The notes under the pieces were generated by a model. The model was not told where the DNA came from. It did not search any database and worked only from the letters and a program-made list of their open reading frames with translations. Shown here piece after piece: positions 14,521 to 22,247 of a stretch of DNA of 32,205 bases (position 1 is the first letter of the stretch; every line of letters starts with the position of its first letter). The translations under genes and the position numbers were made by a program. Source of the DNA: a virus; IMG/VR virus record IMGVR_UViG_3300024520_000321, positions 1 to 32,205 of that record, one strand, 5' to 3'.

Positions 14521-14538
14521 TTAGGTTAAACTTATTTA
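14521..14538 (-). repeat. 18-bp repeat preceding terminator (copy 2)
   Basis: Identical to 13734-13751. It lies 13 bp after the DUF3127 stop codon and next to the terminator stem. Confidence 0.7.
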
Positions 14539-14551
14539 TTATTTTGTTGGT

Positions 14552-14878
14552 TCAAAAAGGTAAATCATCATCACCTTCTTTAGTAGCTGGAACATCTGCA
14601 CTTAGTAAATTAATCTTCCACGCATCCAAAGTATTAAAAACTTTTACTATACCATCTGCATTAGTCCATTCACGCCCACGCAAATTAAAAAACACTTCTA
14701 CCTGTTGACCAACTTTAAAACTGTCTAACAACTCGGTTTTATCTTGTGATGCTTGAAATTGTATCGTTTGCGGATATTGCCCTGAAGCATCAGTTAATAC
14801 AAATTCACGTAATTTAAATTTATCTGATACTTGTCTAGTATCGTTAATTACTTTTAATTCTCCTTTTAATGTGTACAT
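14552..14878 (-). CDS. DUF3127 protein, probable single-stranded DNA-binding protein
   Basis: 108 aa. MYTLKGELKVINDTRQVSDK followed by FKLREFVLTD and YPQTIQFQASQDKTELLDSF matches DUF3127, an OB-fold-like family concentrated in Bacteroidetes and their phages. The C-terminus EGDDDLPF is an acidic tail ending in Phe, as in bacterial SSB proteins where it recruits partners. The nearby YqaJ exonuclease supports a recombination/replication role. A terminator follows. Confidence 0.85.
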   Translation of the reverse strand: MYTLKGELKVINDTRQVSDKFKLREFVLTDASGQYPQTIQFQASQDKTELLDSFKVGQQVEVFFNLRGREWTNADGIVKVFNTLDAWKINLLSADVPATKEGDDDLPF

Positions 14879-14894
14879 ATTTATTTATTTTTAT

Positions 14895-15095
14895 TTAAGT
14901 GTTTACTATTAATATTGTTTCAAGTTTCTTTCCTAAATTTTCCTTATTATATTCTTTTCTTAGTTGTTTTCCTATTTTTCGTTCTTCTTTAGTTTTCTTA
15001 AATTCATTTCTATCAATAAAAACTTTTCCTAAGTTAATTTCATAATTAACCTGTCTTCTCATTTCAGCCGTGTAGCTTTCTTGTGTCTTTTTCAT
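14895..15095 (-). CDS. hypothetical basic protein (66 aa)
   Basis: Rich in Lys, Arg and Glu (KKTKEERKIGKQLRKEYNKE), probably helical; may contact nucleic acid. It sits between the YqaJ exonuclease and the DUF3127 gene. No family recognised. Confidence 0.6.
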   Translation of the reverse strand: MKKTQESYTAEMRRQVNYEINLGKVFIDRNEFKKTKEERKIGKQLRKEYNKENLGKKLETILIVNT

Positions 15096-15106
15096 ACTTT
15101 CTATTT

Positions 15107-15754
15107 TTAAAATTCTAATTGTTTAATTGATTCTTTTATTTCGTTTTCTAATTCAATAGCTTTTGCTTTAGCTACTTCTACTGCATTTTCAACTGACATT
15201 AAAACAGGTTTAGATTTAGTTCCTAGATTTATTTCTGTTTCCCTTGTAATAGTTGCACAATATAAGGGTTTTATTTTGTTTTCAGGTCTAAAACTCGCAA
15301 AAGTTAAACTTTCTAATTCAGGATTGATAGTGAAATGATGTAAGCATTGGTGTATATGATCCAATGGAATACCTCCATTTAAAATAGTTTCAATGTGTTT
15401 TTTACTTGAAGGACACTTTATTTCTACAGCGTGTTTTTTATCTTCAGTAATTCCATCAGGACTAATACCTAAAATACTAATTTCTTCACATTGTAACCAC
15501 CCAGCATTAATGAAGTTATGACCTGTATATTTAATAGTTTCCTTTTGTGCGTATGGCTCTAGCTCGTTACCCCTTTCCATATCTGGACTAGTATAATTAT
15601 CTATTTCTTCAAAGTCCTCTAAAAACTGCCCTAATAGCTCTAATTTTAAAGTATCACCTTTTGTAAATAATCCTTTTGATAATGTACCGCCTACTTTTCG
15701 GTAGCGTGTTTCGTGCCAAATTGGCGTCCCTTGTTTTACGTTTATTATTTTCAT
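15107..15754 (-). CDS. YqaJ-type viral recombinase exonuclease
   Basis: 215 aa, normal length. QGTPIWHETRYRKVGGT (8-24), MERGNELEPYA (59-69), GISPDGI (D100) and AVEIKCPSSKKH (E111, K113) are the catalytic landmarks of the YqaJ/lambda-exonuclease PD-(D/E)xK family. It should resect dsDNA 5' to 3' to leave single strands for annealing. No RecT/Beta-type annealing protein is recognisable beside it; the 177-aa protein just upstream or the DUF3127 protein might serve. Its ATG overlaps the preceding stop (ATGA). Confidence 0.92.
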   Translation of the reverse strand: MKIINVKQGTPIWHETRYRKVGGTLSKGLFTKGDTLKLELLGQFLEDFEEIDNYTSPDMERGNELEPYAQKETIKYTGHNFINAGWLQCEEISILGISPDGITEDKKHAVEIKCPSSKKHIETILNGGIPLDHIHQCLHHFTINPELESLTFASFRPENKIKPLYCATITRETEINLGTKSKPVLMSVENAVEVAKAKAIELENEIKESIKQLEF

Positions 15755-15936
15755 TTTATAAATTTTTTAATTCTTGTTAAGTTAATTACTATGAATATTG
15801 TATTAAATATTATTATAAATAAATCTAATGAAGTGCTTAAAATTTCATTTGATTCATATACCCACTTAATACCAAAACATAATAATATAAAGTGTACAAA
15901 AGTATATGTTAAATTTCCTATTATTTGACTTTTCAT
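15751..15936 (-). CDS. small two-helix membrane protein (61 aa)
   Basis: Two hydrophobic segments (IIGNLTYTFVHFILLCFGI and LDLFIIIFNTIFIVINLTRI) with a basic C-terminus, KKFIK. It starts one base after the stop of the 177-aa gene and overlaps the YqaJ start by ATGA, strong signs of a real coupled gene. A membrane protein amid recombination genes is unexpected; superinfection exclusion or anti-host action is possible but unproven. Confidence 0.6.
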   Translation of the reverse strand: MKSQIIGNLTYTFVHFILLCFGIKWVYESNEILSTSLDLFIIIFNTIFIVINLTRIKKFIK

Positions 15937-15937
15937 T

Positions 15938-16471
15938 TTATTTTAGTTTAGTTTTTAATTCTTCTTTCTTTGCTAAAACTGTAGGTAGTGTTTTTTCATT
16001 CGGTTCTAATGCACCCCATGTAGTTTTAAGATCTTCTAAAGTTTTACATTCACCTAACATAGCTAAAGCTGGTTTATCGTCTGTTTTGTTAGTTGGTAAA
16101 GCGTATTTTACTTTTATACCTCCAGTAGTTTTACCCATCATTTTTACATTTTCATCAAAATATAATTCAATTTCTAAACCTACCCAGTTAGCAATATTTC
16201 TACTTTCAGAAGGTGTACATTTATGTAAATCTTTGTATATTTTAGCTATCTGTTTTCTATTACCTGAATTTACTACCATTGGTTTGTAGTTATCAAATTC
16301 TAAAAAATAGCCATCTGTTTTATTACCTGATACGTTTACATTTGTATCATAATAACTTTCTTTAATAACTAAGATACATTTACCCTTTTCTGCTATTATT
16401 CCTTCTACATCTACACCAGCTAAATGTGTAGATTTTCTGTACTTCATACTGTCTATTCCGTATTCTTTCAT
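15938..16471 (-). CDS. conserved phage hypothetical protein, possibly recombination-associated (177 aa)
   Basis: Features KPMVVNSGNRKQIAKIY then NWVGLEIELYFDENVKMMGK and TTGGIKVKYALP, followed by a helical C-terminus (LGECKTLEDLKTTWGALEP). I associate this pattern with proteins coded beside YqaJ exonucleases in Bacteroidetes phages, but know no assigned function. ATGA overlap with the 146-aa gene. It could be a DNA-binding or annealing partner of the exonuclease. Confidence 0.75.
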   Translation of the reverse strand: MKEYGIDSMKYRKSTHLAGVDVEGIIAEKGKCILVIKESYYDTNVNVSGNKTDGYFLEFDNYKPMVVNSGNRKQIAKIYKDLHKCTPSESRNIANWVGLEIELYFDENVKMMGKTTGGIKVKYALPTNKTDDKPALAMLGECKTLEDLKTTWGALEPNEKTLPTVLAKKEELKTKLK

Positions 16472-16908
16472 TTTATTTTTAATTTTAAATTTAAATTTTC
16501 TTCTTGTAAGTTTAATAATTCGTTTTTCACTACTCTATTATAATTCAATGAATTTTTATAATTTTTCAATAATTCATTGTATTTAGTTTTTAAAGTTTCA
16601 TGTTTTTCTTCTAATATAGTTTCTTGTTTTTTACCTAACAAAATACTTTCAAGTTCTAGATAGTCATATTGTATATCTTCAGTAAAAATAAACTCATTAT
16701 AAATATTTTTATAATAGTTATAGTACATGGTTCTATTTCTGTTTATTTCATCACAAATTTTATCTTGATGAATTTCACCTACTTCAATACATAATTTAAC
16801 GTAAATTAATCTTGAAGCATGTACACCTCTATTTCTATTCCTAGACCTTATATCTAATCCAGTAAACTCATTAACCTTATCTGCTATCCTTTTAGCTGTT
16901 AATCTCAT
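16468..16908 (-). CDS. DNA-binding-like protein with C-terminal coiled coil (146 aa)
   Basis: Residues 1-70 include DIRSRNRNRGVHASRLIYVK and LCIE, which recall the signature helix region of the DnaA C-terminal domain (R..R.....AR.I..YL), and then EINRNRTMYYNYYKN, a possible recognition helix. The C-terminal half (about 90-146) is a long coiled coil (EEKHETLKTKYNELLKNYKN). It may be a replication or transcription regulator. Overlaps the 51-aa gene and the 177-aa gene by 4 bp each. Confidence 0.7.
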   Translation of the reverse strand: MRLTAKRIADKVNEFTGLDIRSRNRNRGVHASRLIYVKLCIEVGEIHQDKICDEINRNRTMYYNYYKNIYNEFIFTEDIQYDYLELESILLGKKQETILEEKHETLKTKYNELLKNYKNSLNYNRVVKNELLNLQEENLNLKLKIK

Positions 16909-17060
16909 CTTGCTTGTAGTTTACCGATTTTATCCATAAATCCTTGTTCACGCTCTTTAATTATTTCAGCGTATTCTTCATCGTATTTTAGTAATGCGTT
17001 AATAGCAATTTGACTATAATACTTAATTTCCTGTTCTGTGTAAAATGTGTTATTTTTCAT
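16905..17060 (-). CDS. hypothetical helical protein (51 aa)
   Basis: ATG at 17060, TGA at 16905 overlapping the next ATG. The sequence KNNTFYTEQEIKYYSQIAIN then ALLKYDEEYAEIIKEREQGF is mostly helical and charged. No family recognised. Six bases separate it from the stop of the 100-aa gene. Confidence 0.6.
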   Translation of the reverse strand: MKNNTFYTEQEIKYYSQIAINALLKYDEEYAEIIKEREQGFMDKIGKLQAR

Positions 17061-17066
17061 CTTGTT

Positions 17067-17369
17067 TTATATTTGTTCTTCTATTAATGTTTCTAATTCT
17101 GCTCCTATTTCTACTTCATCACCTTCTAAATCTAACATTCTTAAAACGTGATAAATTTCTATATCATCAGGATAATCACTTTCATCATCACCTATAGATA
17201 CGGTAAAATATAATGTAAATTGACCATCATTTAATTCTAATTCAACTTCATCTAAATGTTTTACGCCATACATCCACTGTTTGTTATAGTGGTCGCCTTT
17301 AATAAAATCTATTGCTAGAATATTATTCATTTCTGTAATCGTGTCTAATACTTCTTTCCTATTTTCCAT
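17067..17369 (-). CDS. hypothetical acidic protein, first gene of early operon (100 aa)
   Basis: Strongly acidic (GDDESDYPDDIEIYHVL, LEGDEVEIGAELETLIEEQ). The high negative charge could mimic DNA, as in several phage anti-restriction proteins, but no family match supports this. Its ATG lies about 5-7 bases from the promoter -7 box, so the mRNA would be leaderless or nearly so. As the first gene after a strong promoter and terminator it is probably made early. Confidence 0.7.
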   Translation of the reverse strand: MENRKEVLDTITEMNNILAIDFIKGDHYNKQWMYGVKHLDEVELELNDGQFTLYFTVSIGDDESDYPDDIEIYHVLRMLDLEGDEVEIGAELETLIEEQI

Positions 17370-17373
17370 ACTG

Positions 17374-17405
17374 CAAATATAAAGACTAACTTTGTATTAA
17401 ACAAA
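17374..17405 (-). promoter_or_regulatory. Bacteroidetes-type promoter, near-leaderless
   Basis: Minus strand TTTG (17405-17402), 20-base spacer, TATATTTG (17381-17374), an almost ideal match to TTTG-N19/20-TAnnTTTG. The start codon is at 17369, so transcription would begin at or beside the A of ATG. Confidence 0.85.
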
Positions 17406-17430
17406 TTTATTTACAGTTATTTTTAAAATA

Positions 17431-17462
17431 AAACAGAAAAACCCACTATAAAAATAGTAGGT
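17431..17462 (-). terminator. intrinsic terminator of the structural operon
   Basis: ACCCACTAT (17441-17449) pairs with ATAGTAGGT (17454-17462), nine pairs with one G-T wobble, AAAA loop; on the minus strand TTTTTCTGTTTT follows. It separates the late operon from the early promoter at 17405-17374. Confidence 0.85.
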
Positions 17463-17487
17463 GAATCAATGGTAGCAATGGATTAGA

Positions 17488-17763
17488 CTATTTTAAAATA
17501 GTATTCAATTCTCTTTGCTGATTTTCTTGGTTAGTTTCAATTTTAACCAAAAGTAAGCTCATTGTTTGTAAAGTTTTAGACATACCTTTAATCATTTTTT
17601 CATTATCTGTATGTCTTTTATCGTTAGTCTTTTGTGACTGTTTCCAAATGTAAAGTAGTAATGATATTACTACACCAAAAACTACTGTAAGTGTCGCTAT
17701 TGGTAGCCAAACACCCTCATTTGTTTGCTCTATTGCTTTTAATATTTCTTCTGTTTGTTCCAT
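17488..17763 (-). CDS. holin-like single-TM protein (91 aa)
   Basis: A short acidic N-terminus (EQTEEILKAIEQTNEGVW), one membrane helix LPIATLTVVFGVVISLLLYI, then a basic/polar coiled-coil tail. This layout resembles BhlA/UviB-type holin-like proteins. It overlaps the 121-aa membrane protein gene by 25 bp and is the last gene before the operon terminator. It may be a second holin or a spanin-like partner; the main lysin and 3TM holin lie elsewhere (2750-4907). Confidence 0.6.
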   Translation of the reverse strand: MEQTEEILKAIEQTNEGVWLPIATLTVVFGVVISLLLYIWKQSQKTNDKRHTDNEKMIKGMSKTLQTMSLLLVKIETNQENQQRELNTILK

Positions 17764-18104
17764 TGTTCACTACTCATTATTACTGTTATTCCTATTATAA
17801 AACATATTAAAACTTTAAAATACATAACGTTGTTTATACTACTATTTAGCACCTCATAAGGTACACTTAAATTAAAAATTTCCATTAATAACCCACCAAA
17901 AAACCAACTACCTAACAAAGTTGAAACTCTTTTTAAATGTTTATTTAATTTTTCAACTATAAAAGGTAAACTAAACCCTAAAAACGACAACAATAAAAAC
18001 AAAATAATATAATAAGCATTATCAAAGTACTCAGTATTAGCCAATATAGGCGGTACTAGATTAAGCATTGCCATTAATAATATTAATATAATTGTCAGTT
18101 TCAT
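17739..18104 (-). CDS. multi-pass membrane protein (121 aa)
   Basis: Three or four hydrophobic segments (KLTIILILLMAMLNLVPPIL, YIILFLLLSFLGFSLPFIV, a weaker one around LGSWFFGGLLMEIF, FKVLICFIIGITVIMS) with a basic loop EKLNKHLKR and a basic end. It is coupled to the 91-aa membrane protein by a 25-bp overlap. A holin/antiholin pair is a reasonable guess; an inner-membrane injection factor is another. Confidence 0.6.
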   Translation of the reverse strand: MKLTIILILLMAMLNLVPPILANTEYFDNAYYIILFLLLSFLGFSLPFIVEKLNKHLKRVSTLLGSWFFGGLLMEIFNLSVPYEVLNSSINNVMYFKVLICFIIGITVIMSSEQWNKQKKY

Positions 18105-18125
18105 AGGGTTTAGTTTATTTAATTT

Positions 18126-18296
18126 CTATTGTGGCGGTAATTTAGGACGCATTAGAGGTCCACCATCATCTGATCCTACAAATTCTATAATTAAATCTTC
18201 ACTTGTAGTTAAATCAGCTATTTCTAATTCAAATTCAAATGTACTTTGTCTAATGTTTGCGCCTTGTATCTCGGCTGTAATTTTTACTTTTTTCAT
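18126..18296 (-). CDS. hypothetical small protein (56 aa)
   Basis: ATG at 18296, preceded by AATAAATAAAT. It reads KKVKITAEIQGANIRQSTFE with a predicted beta hairpin, then LTTSEDLIIEFVGSDDGGPL and a Pro-rich end. Six bases after the SGNH gene stop. Possibly a small tail accessory protein; no family recognised. Confidence 0.55.
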   Translation of the reverse strand: MKKVKITAEIQGANIRQSTFEFELEIADLTTSEDLIIEFVGSDDGGPLMRPKLPPQ

Positions 18297-18302
18297 ATTT
18301 AT

Positions 18303-19694
18303 TTATTTGTTTAAAAACATTTTTAAAGGTCTATTAATATCTTCTAACGGCATAATATAATCATTTTTAGTATAGAATAAATGTAGTTCAGGAACGTCAC
18401 CGCTTGCGTCATAAGTTGCCCCATCCATTGAGATAGTAATATGCATTGATGTAGCACCCTTTGGAACTATAATAGTGTAATAATCATTTACAGAATTTAA
18501 ATATTCTGGTAAACGTTTTAAAATTTCTTTTACCATAACGTTATTAGGGTAAACCCAGCGAATTTCTGCAATAGTCCCAGCTAGGCTTGTATCAAATTTT
18601 AATTTATAACAATCATCTTCTGAGACATTAACTTTTGAAAAACAACGCCAAGTATTAACGTTATTTAATCTTAACTCACCGCTTGCAAAATCATTTCTCC
18701 ACCCCGACTGTAAAATAGTAGGAGTTGCGTTGTATGGTTGTGGTGCTTCTGTTATTGGAAACTCAAACATATTAACCTTGAATCTTAATTCTGACGGTGT
18801 TATATTGTTCATTATCCAGTTGTAAATCCTACGCCCTCCGTTGTCGCTAACGTGCAAAGAATCTGTATAGTATGAATTAGCTTTGTTAGATTGTGTAACA
18901 GATGGTCTAATATTTTCAAACCCTCTAACCATATCCACATAAGGCAAATCTAATTCGTCCGCTATTTCTGAAATCATTTGAATCATTAAGGCATCATATT
19001 CGGGTATGGTTGTAGCATTAGGACTAACTAAAAGAATGTTAACGTTTGGCACTAAATTAATAAAAGTTTGAATGTTCGCTTTATAATCTGCCTTACCTTG
19101 TATAAAATCACTAGCTACCCATCCAGTTATTGACACATCATTAAAACCAAATGACAATTCAACTATTGTATCACTTCCATCTACACCCTTACAGTTATCA
19201 ATAGCCATTTGCATAGTTTCCGCTTTTGTACCGTTAACCCATTCGGTTGAGTTCATTGTGGTAGTAGCGTTTAAATATACGTCTGTAATATTAACTTGTT
19301 GAAGTAATCCTCTTGCATAATCTATTATATCAGTGTAAGCCGTTCGACCTCTTAAAGAGTCACCACTAATAATATAATTTATATTTCTTTTGTGAAAGGC
19401 TGAGTCACGAATAACATCTTTTAATTTATCCATTGGAGATAGTACAGCAGTTCCGCCAGTAGTTGTGTTTGTAGTGTTATTAATTACCGTTGTTTCTCCT
19501 AAAGGCATAAAATCCAAATCACTAAAAGTATTTATACCGTTAGCTTTTTTGAACTTCATTTGATTAGTTGAGTTATAAAAATCATCAGACACGTATAAAA
19601 TAAACTCGTCTGTATAGATGTCTGTATTATTAGCCCATTGTGAAGCTGTCTTTACTATGTTTGTACCTTGTGCTTGTAAATCTATTACTGCCAT
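18303..19694 (-). CDS. SGNH/GDSL hydrolase tail protein
   Basis: 463 aa. The first about 90 residues look like a tail-attachment or adaptor domain. The SGNH core follows: block I ISGDSLRG (Ser113), block III GFND (183-186), and block V DSLHVSDNG (D278, H281) completing a Ser-Asp-His triad. After about 300 comes a beta-rich C-terminal domain, likely carbohydrate-binding. Such phage enzymes remove acetyl or other ester groups from capsule or lipopolysaccharide. It directly follows the lectin-like tail protein, so likely works at the tail tip. Confidence 0.85.
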   Translation of the reverse strand: MAVIDLQAQGTNIVKTASQWANNTDIYTDEFILYVSDDFYNSTNQMKFKKANGINTFSDLDFMPLGETTVINNTTNTTTGGTAVLSPMDKLKDVIRDSAFHKRNINYIISGDSLRGRTAYTDIIDYARGLLQQVNITDVYLNATTTMNSTEWVNGTKAETMQMAIDNCKGVDGSDTIVELSFGFNDVSITGWVASDFIQGKADYKANIQTFINLVPNVNILLVSPNATTIPEYDALMIQMISEIADELDLPYVDMVRGFENIRPSVTQSNKANSYYTDSLHVSDNGGRRIYNWIMNNITPSELRFKVNMFEFPITEAPQPYNATPTILQSGWRNDFASGELRLNNVNTWRCFSKVNVSEDDCYKLKFDTSLAGTIAEIRWVYPNNVMVKEILKRLPEYLNSVNDYYTIIVPKGATSMHITISMDGATYDASGDVPELHLFYTKNDYIMPLEDINRPLKMFLNK

Positions 19695-19707
19695 AATTTT
19701 TATTTAT

Positions 19708-21288
19708 TTAAAGTCCTAATTCTGTTAAAGTGTATGTTCTTGATAATAACGCTCTTCTTGACCCCGTGTGACCAGCTAAAGATGAGCCAAGTGAAGAAAC
19801 AAAGTATCCAACTGTTGTGCTGTCTCTTGTGCTACTCCATAAACTTAAAGCGGTTGAAGATGTATCTAAATTAAAAGGCGAATAATTTAAAACATTTCTA
19901 TTAACCCCATAATAAAATAAATTTAATAATTGCGCCATATTACAAACATACCAACCACTTAAACTGTTTTTTGTATATGGTTGTCCGTTCAATTGGTCTG
20001 TCATTTTACGTGCAATTTCTACTGGTATGTAATAGCATAAAACGGTATTATTAATTTGGTTAAACGTAGTCCAGTCAACTACCACCCCGCTTACATACAA
20101 TTGAGTTCCTAAATCATCCGTGAACCTTGCAGTATTTCCAAATTTATTATTATAATCTAGAGTAAAGAAGTCAACGCCTTGACCAAATTGTAAATTCCCA
20201 TCATCATTAGTTGTGAATGGATTAGCGCCTGTTTTACTTAATTGGCTAGCGTTTATAGCTGGTACACTAGGTGTACAAACAAAAGGAGTTTGGGCTGGTG
20301 TGGCTACAGTTGAACCATCACTATCTGTATTAGTAATATCGGGTAAAACTAAGTTACCCTCTGCTAAAATATTAGCATTATAACTAGCATCTGAATTAGT
20401 AACTGTTGAATCGTTTATTATTTGCGTTTCTGTTGTTCCGCTTGGTATTACATTTGTATAAAGTGTGTTCCCGTTCGAATCGTCTATTATTTGTGTAGCA
20501 TCTCCACCACCTGTAGTATAATAGAATGATCCACCAGCTTGTACATATTCTTTAAAAACATTGTTTTCGTAAATGCTAACTGGGTTGCAAATTGAAACTA
20601 TTGGCATTGTATTACACACGTCTACAACATAAGGTAAAGCTATTTTTAACTGGCATCCACTTAATTGACCGTTTAAAATTTGTTTATCGTAACCTTTGTT
20701 AGTAATGTATTCACCAAAATTAACGTGGTTAGTTACAGTATGGCTTTCTAATTCACCGAATAAATCACGCCTTTTTTTAATAGTTCTAATGAAAAAATCT
20801 ATCTCATTTAACATTGGGTGTATTGCTTCAGTGTAATGTTTATCAATATCCCAATCTTGATAATATGTATCAGTTAAAAAGAATAAATTTAAATCAGGTG
20901 TAATAGTTTCAGCATCTTCAAAACGATCATTGTAATCAATATCTAAAAATTCGAGTAACCAAATAAAAGGGTATTCTTTTGTATTTTGGTTTGCTATCTC
21001 ACCATCTACTTTTTTAGGTGTACCATGTTTAAATACAGGCGGTGTAATAGTAAATTCTGTAGCAGTAGGTATAATTGAACCTTTAATAGTTAATGATTCA
21101 TTTAAAGCAAAATCTGTAATTCTATAAACTACACCATCTATAGTAATTGACCTTTGCGAATTAAGATAATAAGTATAATCTACGTATAAAGTAAAAGTAC
21201 CATCTACGTTAGTAATAACACTACTAATAGTTAATTTATGTTCTGTAGTGCTTATTACATCACTTAATATTTTAATTGGTAAAATCAT
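19708..21288 (-). CDS. tail protein with C-terminal DUF1566-like domain, putative receptor binding
   Basis: 526 aa. Residues 1-230 contain PFIWLLEFLDIDYND and NLFFLTDTYYQDW, a block I associate with conserved Bacteroidetes phage tail proteins. Residues about 245-335 are repeat-like beta material (VQAGGSFYYTTGGGDATQII; NSDASYN...LPDITNTDSDGST). From about 368 to 526 the pattern FGNTARFTDDLG, GWYVCNMAQLLNLFYYG, LNYSPFN, LWSSTRDSTT matches the DUF1566/Lcl_C (C-type lectin-like) fold used in ligand binding. A -7 box lies upstream at 21321. Best candidate for host recognition. Confidence 0.78.
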   Translation of the reverse strand: MILPIKILSDVISTTEHKLTISSVITNVDGTFTLYVDYTYYLNSQRSITIDGVVYRITDFALNESLTIKGSIIPTATEFTITPPVFKHGTPKKVDGEIANQNTKEYPFIWLLEFLDIDYNDRFEDAETITPDLNLFFLTDTYYQDWDIDKHYTEAIHPMLNEIDFFIRTIKKRRDLFGELESHTVTNHVNFGEYITNKGYDKQILNGQLSGCQLKIALPYVVDVCNTMPIVSICNPVSIYENNVFKEYVQAGGSFYYTTGGGDATQIIDDSNGNTLYTNVIPSGTTETQIINDSTVTNSDASYNANILAEGNLVLPDITNTDSDGSTVATPAQTPFVCTPSVPAINASQLSKTGANPFTTNDDGNLQFGQGVDFFTLDYNNKFGNTARFTDDLGTQLYVSGVVVDWTTFNQINNTVLCYYIPVEIARKMTDQLNGQPYTKNSLSGWYVCNMAQLLNLFYYGVNRNVLNYSPFNLDTSSTALSLWSSTRDSTTVGYFVSSLGSSLAGHTGSRRALLSRTYTLTELGL

Positions 21289-21320
21289 AGTTTGTTAAAA
21301 TTGTTACACTTTAATCATTA

Positions 21321-21328
21321 CAAATATA
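21321..21328 (-). promoter_or_regulatory. -7 promoter box before the lectin-like tail gene
   Basis: Minus strand TATATTTG, a perfect TAnnTTTG match in the short gap between two tail genes. No TTTG is found at the right distance upstream, so it is a partial promoter at best. It would allow separate expression of the receptor-binding and SGNH genes. Confidence 0.35.
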
Positions 21329-21329
21329 A

Positions 21330-22247
21330 TCAAAAATTTCGTTTTCTTGTACTTTGATTGTACTCAGTTAATTTAATAATGTAAGATAAAGTGCCATTGT
21401 ATTCATGTTGAATAGGTTTATCAATACTTAAAAGACTAACAAACTGCTTTTTATAATCAATTACATTATTATTATTATAATCGTCTATTTGCATTTTATT
21501 AGCTAATAAATCATCTTTAATTACGCTAGTACTAACCGAACTAGAAACTTGTTTAATAGTTAAATCAAAGTTATCAGTAATTTTAGTTTGTATTTGATGT
21601 AAATCTCCATTGTTTAATTGTAGGTTATCAATTTCAACGTTTTCTTCATCTAGTTTAAAAGATCCGTTTAATCTAGTTTGAGTAACCCAATCACCTATAG
21701 ATAAGTTTCTATAGTCTAAACCGTTTTCAATGTAACCATTTTTATACGTTGTAATTCTTACCGTACCATCTGCATTAGTACAAGAAAAAGGCGCTACTCT
21801 AAAACAAAAGCTTTCTTCTCTTGTTCTTGAACCTCCGCCACCATCAATAACGATAGTTAAATTATATTTATCAAATCCTTCTAAACCTGCTATAGTGCGC
21901 CAGTTTAATACTAAGCCCCAGTAACGATTCTTTAAAGTATTTAAGGCGTAAAAATCACCGTAAGTACTATCTACTATATCTACTGTAAAACCTGAGCTAT
22001 TGGATAACGTAGCTGTAACAGTTGAACCCGTAGCCGTTTCATAAAGAAAACTAGATAAATCATTAAATTTTACATTAGCATCTGATAAATTAGCGAATAC
22101 AGGTAAACAAGAATCACTACATACATAGTAATCTTTGCAACTAGTAGTACTATCAAATATAGCGGTACTAATACTTTCTATGGTTCTTTTAGTTGCTAAA
22201 TAGTTATCAGGTCTTAAATAGCTAATAGGTGGTGTTAATTTTATCAT
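21330..22247 (-). CDS. putative tail protein, Cys-containing (305 aa)
   Basis: Starts MIKLTPPISYLRPDNY. It has a cysteine group CKDYYVCSDSC near residues 37-47 and a further FCFRVAPFSC near 150, a glycine-rich loop DGGGGSR, and strand-rich composition. ATGA overlap with the 787-aa gene. Its position among tail genes supports a structural role at the distal tail; I know no domain for it. Confidence 0.7.
   Translation of the reverse strand: MIKLTPPISYLRPDNYLATKRTIESISTAIFDSTTSCKDYYVCSDSCLPVFANLSDANVKFNDLSSFLYETATGSTVTATLSNSSGFTVDIVDSTYGDFYALNTLKNRYWGLVLNWRTIAGLEGFDKYNLTIVIDGGGGSRTREESFCFRVAPFSCTNADGTVRITTYKNGYIENGLDYRNLSIGDWVTQTRLNGSFKLDEENVEIDNLQLNNGDLHQIQTKITDNFDLTIKQVSSSVSTSVIKDDLLANKMQIDDYNNNNVIDYKKQFVSLLSIDKPIQHEYNGTLSYIIKLTEYNQSTRKRNF

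Noticed and set aside
19708-20200. Diversity-generating retroelement target with template repeat
   Set aside because: The lectin-like fold fits, but no reverse transcriptase motif or second near-copy of the C-terminal coding sequence was noticed in the window.
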